Below are positions 5,897-11,112 of a DNA stretch of 11,112 bases, piece by piece. Source of the stretch: Ilumatobacteraceae bacterium (GTDB taxonomy: Bacteria > Actinomycetota > Acidimicrobiia > Acidimicrobiales > Ilumatobacteraceae); the NCBI GenBank assembly GCA_007117775.1, contig SKFX01000168.1:1-11112 (forward strand), in the 5' to 3' direction. The position numbers and the translations under genes are program-made. The notes under the pieces were generated by a model. The model was not told the origin of the DNA, did not search any database, and was given only the letters and a program-made list of their open reading frames with translations. Position 1 is the stretch's first letter; each line of letters begins with the position of its first letter.

Positions 5897-7384
5897 TCAT
5901 CGGTGCAGGTCGATATCGCTGACCCGAGCACGAAGACGCAGAGTGTGCACCGAATCACCCGATAGCACCGCGTTACGGCCGAGGAGGCGCCCGTTCTCCC
6001 AGTTCGACAGACCGAGTTCGGGCATGTTGAACACATACTGTCCATCGACCCACCGCGTGAAGCCGTCGCCGATGAACGGCGCCTCGACTCCGTCGTAGAA
6101 ACGCTGCTGTTCGTCGCTTCGATCCGAGATCAGGCTGGCAACGAAACGCGGGCTGTGCCGGTTGAACATCTCGATCGCACCCTCGAGGTCCTCGACCACC
6201 ATCATCGTCACCTCGGCGACCTCGTCCCACTCCCACTCGCACCCCGGATCGAGTTCACTCTCAACGATGATCTCAGCGATACCGAGACCGTCGACCACCA
6301 CTTCGTCTCGTAGGTCGACTCCGACAGCGGACAGCTCATCGAGCGTCCATTCGTCGACATGCAACACGGCAGTGCGCCCGCCGAGTGCCACCAGCGCCGG
6401 GCGCAACGTCGTCGACAGCGACGAGCGCGTCAGGCACAGAACGTTCAAGGTATTGCAGACTTTGCGATCGAGCGAGTGGGTGATCGACGATGTCAGACGT
6501 TGTGGATCGGCCGCATCGGTGGCGACCATCCACGCTCCGCCGGTGCCATGCAGGCTGACCGCGACGCCACTCTGGCGCGCCACTGCACCGAGTTGGGCGA
6601 CGGCGGATCCTGAACCTCGGGCGACGGCCAGTGACAGGCGCTCATCGTTGAACAGCGCCCATCCCACCGCTCGGCTCGGTGAGTCAAGCAGCACGACCGT
6701 ATCGGCGGGCAGGCCTGCAGCATCGAGCGCCGGTGACAGGGCCAGACCCATGAGAGCACGGGCGGTGCCGAGCGCATCGGATCCGATGCGCAACACCGTG
6801 GTATTACCCGAACAGATGACGCCGACGGCGTCAGCGAAGACGTTCGGGCGACCCTCGAAGACGAAGCCCACGACCCCGACGGGAGCACGACGCACCTCGG
6901 CCTGCCAGCCGACATGCTCGATGTCCTCAACGCGCAGATCACGACGCAATGGTCCGCTCGCCCACGATCTGAGCCCCGCCACCATCCCCGAACACATCGC
7001 GTCATCCAATACCAGTCGCCCTGTCGCGCGACCGCGCCCGCGGGCATCGGCCACATCAACGCGGTTCGCCTCATCGATCGCGGCGCGGATCAACGGGTCT
7101 TCGAGCCGATCGGCGAACCCGCTCAAGAACGCCGAAATCGCCTCATCCGGACACGATCCGAGATGACGAAATGCGCTGCGGGCACGACTGACGGCATCGG
7201 ACACGAGGCGATGCTCATCGGCAGGGATCAACAACAGGTCACCGGTCTGCTGGACCACGACCAGTCGATCTCCGGGCTGGAACCGCTCCGCGAGTTGCGC
7301 ATCCACGATCGCCACCCGATCGCCGCCATACGGGATCTGCTGGCCCTCGACCAATGAGACCAGAGTCTGTGTCGAATCAGCCAT
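5897..7384 (-). CDS. Divergent ProA-like aldehyde dehydrogenase superfamily protein
   Basis: 495 residues, distantly like glutamate-5-semialdehyde dehydrogenase (ProA). Seen, numbered from ATG 7384: VGVVGFVFEGRPNVFADA (ProA: ESRPNV..DA), SGNTTVLRIGSDA (ProA: GNAVILRGG.EA), SLHGTGGAW, and HSLDRKVCNTLNVL with the presumed catalytic Cys310, matching ProA's RPSVCNA.E.L. Later come NRHSPRFVASLISD and FTRWVDGQYVFNMPELGLSNW. The protein is longer than ordinary ProA (about 410-430). Roughly the first 60 residues form an extra beta-rich segment (GDRVAIVD...GDRLVVVQQTGDLLLIP). No proB is adjacent, so proline synthesis is doubtful; it may reduce or oxidise another acyl-phosphate or aldehyde. ATG 7384 overlaps the TGA of the upstream oxidoreductase gene (TGATG), so the two are probably translationally coupled. 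A GTG immediately before (7387) is an alternative start. Family call is good, role unknown. Confidence 0.82.
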   Translation of the reverse strand: MADSTQTLVSLVEGQQIPYGGDRVAIVDAQLAERFQPGDRLVVVQQTGDLLLIPADEHRLVSDAVSRARSAFRHLGSCPDEAISAFLSGFADRLEDPLIRAAIDEANRVDVADARGRGRATGRLVLDDAMCSGMVAGLRSWASGPLRRDLRVEDIEHVGWQAEVRRAPVGVVGFVFEGRPNVFADAVGVICSGNTTVLRIGSDALGTARALMGLALSPALDAAGLPADTVVLLDSPSRAVGWALFNDERLSLAVARGSGSAVAQLGAVARQSGVAVSLHGTGGAWMVATDAADPQRLTSSITHSLDRKVCNTLNVLCLTRSSLSTTLRPALVALGGRTAVLHVDEWTLDELSAVGVDLRDEVVVDGLGIAEIIVESELDPGCEWEWDEVAEVTMMVVEDLEGAIEMFNRHSPRFVASLISDRSDEQQRFYDGVEAPFIGDGFTRWVDGQYVFNMPELGLSNWENGRLLGRNAVLSGDSVHTLRLRARVSDIDLHR

Positions 7385-8475
7385 CACAGCACCTCATCCA
7401 TCATCACCGCAGCGCCGGTTTCCACCGATCGATGCGCCGCCACACCCACCGCGACCGCCAACAGACCGTCTTGGATGCCGACCTGTGCTGGGCGCCGAGT
7501 GCGGATCGACTCGGCGAACGCCACATGTTCGAGATAGCTCGAACCGTGGTGCATGCCGACATGGGCGATGCCCGCTGGTTCGATCTGGCGTTCCTCGACA
7601 CTCCAATCGCTGCGCCGGCCGATGCGCATCACGGACTCAGACACCAATGCCTCGGCCTTTGCGATATCACCCACGACGCTGATCTCCTGCTGGTTCTTCG
7701 AGCCTTCCGCGAACATGCACAGATCGAGCATCGCACGTCGACTCTCGTCGTATTCGACGATCACATAGCCATTGTCGATGATGTCGGGAGCACCGTCGTC
7801 GTAGCTCTCATCGAGGTGGTTGACATCGTGGCCTGCCGATGCCAGCACCCGAACCGGGGCATCGCCCATGATGAGATTCATCAGATCGAAGAAATGACAG
7901 CACTTCTCGACGAAGGTGCCGCCGGTGTAGCGGTTGAAGCGGTTCCAGTTGCCGACCTTGGACAGGAACGGGAAACGGTGCTCACGGATCGACACCATCC
8001 GCACCGCCCCGAGTGAACCGGAGCGGACCTCTGCAAGCAGCGCCATGGTGGGCGGCATGAACCGGTACTCGAGGCCGACCTGGACGACGCGGCCCGGCGG
8101 TCCGGCCGCCGCGGCCGCGGCGACGGCACGACACTCCTCCACCGTGGTGCACAGCGGCTTCTCGATGAGCAGATGGACATCGGTGGCGAGGAGATCGAGC
8201 GCGACCTCTCCATGGGTGTGGTTCGGTGTCGCGATCACGACAGCATCGCACCCTCCTGCCTCCAACAGCGCGCGATGGTCCTCGAACGCCTCCGGCGTGG
8301 CACCGGAGGTCTTCGTCACTGCGGCCACACCGGCATCGAGCGATACCGGATCGGGATCACAGACCGCCACCACCGCACCGCCCTCCAGCTGGGCGATGTT
8401 CTCGATGTGCTCGATCCCCATCATCCCGGTCCCCACGATCCCGTAGCGGATCGGCATAACACCACTTGAAGCCAT
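7384..8475 (-). CDS. Gfo/Idh/MocA family NAD(P)-dependent oxidoreductase
   Basis: 363 residues. Seen: N-terminal Rossmann motif YGIVGTGMMG (residues 11-20), IATPNHTHGEVALDLL, and the family hallmark EKPL (Glu105-Lys106-Pro107) with the catalytic-type lysine. The C-terminal alpha/beta domain has GGTFVEKCCHFFDLMN, where EKxxHxxD (Glu190, Lys191, His194, Asp197) supplies the usual active-site histidine. Family knowledge: these cytoplasmic enzymes oxidise or reduce sugars, inositols and related polyols with NAD(P). The substrate cannot be inferred. First gene of a two-gene transcript, its TGA overlapping the ATG of the ProA-like gene. Start ATG 8475 is favoured by a TACGCT hexamer 8 bases upstream and no Shine-Dalgarno. 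ATG 8457 (MPIRYGIVG) is a plausible shorter alternative. Confidence 0.92.
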   Translation of the reverse strand: MASSGVMPIRYGIVGTGMMGIEHIENIAQLEGGAVVAVCDPDPVSLDAGVAAVTKTSGATPEAFEDHRALLEAGGCDAVVIATPNHTHGEVALDLLATDVHLLIEKPLCTTVEECRAVAAAAAAGPPGRVVQVGLEYRFMPPTMALLAEVRSGSLGAVRMVSIREHRFPFLSKVGNWNRFNRYTGGTFVEKCCHFFDLMNLIMGDAPVRVLASAGHDVNHLDESYDDGAPDIIDNGYVIVEYDESRRAMLDLCMFAEGSKNQQEISVVGDIAKAEALVSESVMRIGRRSDWSVEERQIEPAGIAHVGMHHGSSYLEHVAFAESIRTRRPAQVGIQDGLLAVAVGVAAHRSVETGAAVMMDEVL

Positions 8476-8483
8476 GGCCGATC

Positions 8484-8493
8484 AGCGTACGCT
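8484..8493. promoter_or_regulatory. Putative bidirectional promoter core, Gfo/Idh/MocA gene / MBL hydrolase
   Basis: A perfect 10-base palindrome, AGCGTACGCT, lies in the 24-base gap between ATG 8475 (-) and ATG 8500 (+). Read on either strand it gives the same hexamer TACGCT (plus 8488-8493, minus 8489-8484), and both copies share the TA at 8488-8489. It ends 6 bases before the plus start and 8 before the minus start. A -35-like TTGAAG at 8466-8471 has a 16-base spacer for the plus direction. It could instead be a dyad operator; the hexamer spacing favours a promoter. Confidence 0.55.
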
Positions 8494-8499
8494 CAAGAT

Positions 8500-9198
8500 A
8501 TGAGCACCGCCCACAATGACGATCTCTACTTCCGACAGCTGCTCTCGGGTCGCGATTTCGCCGTCGATGACCAACTCGCGAACCAGATGGTGAACTTCGT
8601 GTACGCCATCGGCGATCGCACCACGGGCGAATGTGTCCTCATCGACCCCGCCTATCGGGTCGATGAGTTGATCGACACCGTGCAGCGCGACCAGATGCGC
8701 GTCACCGGGATCTTGGCCACCCACTATCACCCCGACCACGTCGGAGGATCGATGATGGGTATGGAGATCGAGGGCATCACCGCTCTGCTCGACCAGATCG
8801 ACTGCCCGGTGCACGTACAACGCGACGAAATGCCGTGGGTGCAGCGCACCACGGGAGTCGGTGCCGATCACCTCGTCGCTCACGAGTCCGGGGACCGGAT
8901 CCACGTCGGATCGGTGGAGATCGAACTCATCCACACACCCGGCCACACACCCGGCAGCCAGTGCTTCTTGGTCGATGGACGCCTCATCGCCGGCGACACC
9001 TTATTCCTCGACGGATGCGGCCGGACCGATCTGCCCGGAAGCGACCCGGCCGCAATGGAGCAGAGCCTGCGTCGCCTCAGCCGTATCGACGACGAGGTCA
9101 TCTTGTTCCCCGGCCATCGTTATTCCGTCGCATCCTCTGCGAGCATGGCATCGGTCAAACAGCACAACTGGGTGTTGACCTCACTGCTCGGTGACTGA
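8500..9198 (+). CDS. MBL-fold metallo-hydrolase (glyoxalase II / persulfide dioxygenase-like)
   Basis: 232-residue metallo-beta-lactamase-fold protein. Seen: metal motif THYHPDH (His75, His77, Asp79, His80), HTPGHTPGS (His149), AGDTLFLDGCGRTDLPG (Asp166) and LFPGHRY (His206). The full di-metal ligand set of the superfamily is therefore present. The GDTLF..GCGRTDL block recalls hydroxyacylglutathione hydrolases and ETHE1-type persulfide dioxygenases, which detoxify thiol esters or oxidise persulfides. The choice between them cannot be made from the motifs seen, since persulfide dioxygenases use a mono-iron site. No rhodanese or sulfur-transfer gene is adjacent. ATG 8500 has no Shine-Dalgarno but has TACGCT 6 bases upstream, so it is probably leaderless. 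Its stop lies two bases from the stop of the convergent carboxyltransferase gene. Confidence 0.9.
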   Translation: MSTAHNDDLYFRQLLSGRDFAVDDQLANQMVNFVYAIGDRTTGECVLIDPAYRVDELIDTVQRDQMRVTGILATHYHPDHVGGSMMGMEIEGITALLDQIDCPVHVQRDEMPWVQRTTGVGADHLVAHESGDRIHVGSVEIELIHTPGHTPGSQCFLVDGRLIAGDTLFLDGCGRTDLPGSDPAAMEQSLRRLSRIDDEVILFPGHRYSVASSASMASVKQHNWVLTSLLGD

Positions 9199-9205
9199 AA
9201 TCACC
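9190..9205. terminator. Weak hairpin at the convergent MBL / carboxyltransferase junction
   Basis: GGTGA (9190-9194) pairs with TCACC (9201-9205) around a 6-base loop CTGAAA. The element spans the stop codons of both converging genes. A 5-bp stem with no U-tract is poor for an intrinsic terminator. It is noted because it sits exactly at the junction, but may be chance. Confidence 0.2.
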
Positions 9206-11063
9206 AGGTGTCGATCTGTGGGCGCCGTTTGCTGTCGGTGACGGTCGATCCGATGCTGGTCGGCACCGACTCGAGGAGTCCGGCCAGCCACTGCCGAGTC
9301 GTGGCAGGGTCGATGGCGTCATCGATCTCGAAGTAACTGGCAACATTCACCGCCCGGCCCTGTTCATAGAGATTCGACACCAGTGAGTCGAACAGTGCCT
9401 GACGCGACGCCTCATCGGTCGCGGCCTCGAGTTCACGCCGGAACCCGAGCCGCACCGCTCCCTCCAGACCCATCCCCCCGAACTCGCCGGTGGGCCAGGC
9501 GACACAGCCGATCGGCGCCTTGGTGGTGCCACCCATCATCGCCTGGGCGCCGAGTCCGTAGGCCTTGCGGATGACGACACTGATCATCGGCACCGAGAGA
9601 TTCGCCCCACCCACGAACAACCGACTGCAGTGCCTCACCAGCGCTGACTCCTCGGCCTCGGGGCCCACCATCATCCCGGGGGTGTCCACCAGTGTGATCA
9701 GCGGCAGCCCGAAGGCATCGCAGAGCTGCATGAAGCGCGCCGCCTTATCGGCGGCATCGGCATCGATCGCCCCGGCGAGGTGCGATGGATCATTGGCGAT
9801 GAGACCCACCGGCCGTCCCTCGAGGCGCGCCAGCGCCGTGATCATGCCCTGGCCGAACCCTCTGCGCAGCTCGAGCACGGTGCCGATATCGAAGATCAAC
9901 TCGACGACACGACGCATGTCGTAGGCCCGCATGCGGTCATCGGGGACAACATCTCGCAGCAGCACCTGATCGTGACATGTCCAGTCCTCGAAGGCTCCCT
10001 GGAAATACGAAAGGTACTGCTGTGCGGTCGACACCGCCTCGGCCTCATCGGCCACCAAGATGTCGATGACACCATTGGCCACCTGGACCTCAGCGGGCCC
10101 GATCTCAGTCGGCGCATAGACCCCGAGACCACCACCTTCGATCATGGCCGGCCCGCCCATGGCGATATTGGCATCTGGTGTGGCGATGATCACATCGCAG
10201 CATCCGAGCAATGCCGCATTACCAGCGAAGCAGTATCCAGAGGCGATGCCGATGAGGGGCACCTGTCCCGACAAGGTGGCGAACCACTCGAACGCCAGAC
10301 AGTCCAGACCGCTGATTCCGGGTGTCTCGGTGTCGCCGGGCCGTCCACCTCCACCCTCGGCGAACACGACCACCGGCAATCCGAGCCGCTGCGCGATCTC
10401 GAACAGGCGGTCCTTCTTGCGGTGGTTCATCGTTCCCTGGGTACCCGCCAACACGGTGTAGTCGTAGCTCATCGCCACACACCTCGCGCCCACGCGACCG
10501 AAGTGGCGAGCGTTGACGGTGCCGATCCCTCCGATCAGCCCATCGGCGGGGGTGTTCACCCTCAGGTCCTCGAGATCGCGACGACGTCGCTGTGCTGCGA
10601 TCACCAGCCCGCCGTATTCGAGCAGTGAATCCGCATCGAGCAGGTCCTCGATGTTCTCACGCGCCGTTCGCCGACCTCGGCGGTGGCGTTTGTCGGTCGC
10701 GTCTGGTCGCGCGGCATCGCTCAGAAGCCGATGACGCTCGATCACCTCGTTCAGATCCGAGCGAACGTGCTGCGATGCCACCGGCACCTCGACCGGCGCG
10801 ATCGGGACGTGGTCGATCACCGCACCCGAGCACACCACCGAACCGGCTTCGACGCCATCACCGACTGACACCATGACCGCATCAAGACGCATGGCGATCG
10901 GTGCCACGACCTCGTGGTGCAGCTTCATCGACTCGATCAGCATCACGATCTCCCCGGCGGCGATGCGGGCACCCGTCGACACCGCGACCGACACCACCGT
11001 CCCGGTGACCTCTGAGCTGATCTCGACCGGCGCACCCGGCTGCAACGACCCCACCGTTCCCAT
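9201..11063 (-). CDS. BCCP-carboxyltransferase fusion subunit of an acyl-CoA carboxylase
   Basis: 620 residues joining two modules normally on different subunits; numbering includes one residue for an upstream GTG. Residues about 10-85 form a biotinyl/lipoyl domain with ESMKLHHEV, Lys48 being the expected biotinylation site. A charged linker (about 87-125, including RHRRGRR) leads to a full carboxyltransferase. Its N-half (about 130-360) has GGIGTVN and FAEGGGGRPG. Its C-half has GLIANDP, DTPGMMVGPEAE (461-472), RKAYGLGAQAM (500-510) and WPTGEFGGMGLEGAVRL (524-540). Established: BCCP carries carboxybiotin from a biotin carboxylase, and the CT moves CO2 to an acyl-CoA. No biotin carboxylase domain is present here or elsewhere in the window, so a separate partner is required. 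Acyl-CoA specificity is unknown. Start: ATG 11063 or GTG 11066; GGGAAG (11077-11072) lies 8 or 5 bases upstream. Probably downstream of another minus-strand gene. Confidence 0.9.
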   Translation of the reverse strand: MGTVGSLQPGAPVEISSEVTGTVVSVAVSTGARIAAGEIVMLIESMKLHHEVVAPIAMRLDAVMVSVGDGVEAGSVVCSGAVIDHVPIAPVEVPVASQHVRSDLNEVIERHRLLSDAARPDATDKRHRRGRRTARENIEDLLDADSLLEYGGLVIAAQRRRRDLEDLRVNTPADGLIGGIGTVNARHFGRVGARCVAMSYDYTVLAGTQGTMNHRKKDRLFEIAQRLGLPVVVFAEGGGGRPGDTETPGISGLDCLAFEWFATLSGQVPLIGIASGYCFAGNAALLGCCDVIIATPDANIAMGGPAMIEGGGLGVYAPTEIGPAEVQVANGVIDILVADEAEAVSTAQQYLSYFQGAFEDWTCHDQVLLRDVVPDDRMRAYDMRRVVELIFDIGTVLELRRGFGQGMITALARLEGRPVGLIANDPSHLAGAIDADAADKAARFMQLCDAFGLPLITLVDTPGMMVGPEAEESALVRHCSRLFVGGANLSVPMISVVIRKAYGLGAQAMMGGTTKAPIGCVAWPTGEFGGMGLEGAVRLGFRRELEAATDEASRQALFDSLVSNLYEQGRAVNVASYFEIDDAIDPATTRQWLAGLLESVPTSIGSTVTDSKRRPQIDTW

Positions 11064-11067
11064 CACC

Positions 11068-11112
11068 TCATCTTCCCATGAACGCCAGCACTGCCAGCAA
11101 GGGAGCGGGCAG
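11068..11112 (-). CDS. Possible C-terminal end of an upstream minus-strand gene
   Basis: From the right edge one minus frame reads LPAPLLAVLAFMGR and then TGA (11070-11068). The stop is one base before GTG 11066 and four before ATG 11063 of the carboxyltransferase gene. This tight spacing, and the absence of a TAnnnT box before that gene, would fit an operon continuing to the right. The hydrophobic tail could be a membrane segment. With 14 codons it may equally be non-coding. Confidence 0.3.
   Translation of the reverse strand: MPAPLLAVLAFMGR

Noticed and set aside
5871..5925. Inverted repeat CACCG...CGGTG at the FAD oxidoreductase / ProA-like junction
   Set aside because: Only 5 bp with a loop of about 24 bases and no U-tract; not a credible terminator.
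6162..7166. 334-residue plus-strand frame opposite the ProA-like gene
   Set aside because: Ser/Thr/Arg-rich low-complexity shadow with no domain; the minus strand has clear ALDH/ProA motifs.
9780..10628. 282-residue plus-strand frame opposite the carboxyltransferase gene
   Set aside because: Antisense shadow with repeated Asp/His/Gly composition; the minus strand carries conserved carboxyltransferase motifs throughout.
1..11112. Search for mobile elements, CRISPR, tRNA/rRNA, phage or defence genes
   Set aside because: No direct repeat array, transposase, integrase, tRNA-like cloverleaf or defence-family motif was seen; gene content is metabolic and base composition looks even across the window.

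Overview
The window is G+C-rich chromosomal DNA, almost certainly from an actinobacterium, and class Acidimicrobiia is my best guess. Reasons: Asp/Ile/Arg-rich high-GC codon use, frequent GTG starts, a DUF2510 domain (largely actinobacterial), a mycobacterial-type BCCP/carboxyltransferase protein, and gene starts that look leaderless with TAnnnT -10 boxes. The taxonomic call is inference. I see no rRNA, tRNA, CRISPR, insertion sequence or phage gene.

Layout, left to right: a truncated hexapeptide-repeat acyltransferase (-, 1-272); a type-B carboxylesterase (+, 295-1734); panB and panC of the pantothenate pathway (+, 1823-3586); a DUF2510-CPBP membrane protein (-, 3588-4451); a DAO-family FAD oxidoreductase (+, 4474-5886); a divergent ProA/ALDH-like protein (-, 5897-7384) translated behind a Gfo/Idh/MocA oxidoreductase (-, 7384-8475); a metallo-beta-lactamase-fold hydrolase (+, 8500-9198); a BCCP-carboxyltransferase fusion protein (-, 9201-11063); and possibly the tail of a further minus-strand gene at the right edge. 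No stretch above 300 bases lacks a gene. The longest gap is 88 bases (upstream of panB), and all gaps together come to under 200 bases.

Two gene sets are functionally linked on sequence grounds. panB-panC make pantoate (as ketopantoate) and pantothenate, the CoA precursor. The Gfo/Idh/MocA and ProA-like genes overlap in a TGATG junction, so they probably act together, though the substrate is unknown. The other genes look like independent metabolic housekeeping or accessory units.

The most interesting signal is not a gene but the shape of the gene junctions. All three divergent pairs start only 22-24 bases apart. Each gap holds two opposed -10-like hexamers that share one central TA step, at the spacing expected for leaderless transcripts. 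Two of the three pairs have start codons exactly 23 bp apart. The three convergent pairs end 1, 10 and 2 bases apart. I found no evidence for a novel defence or mobile system.
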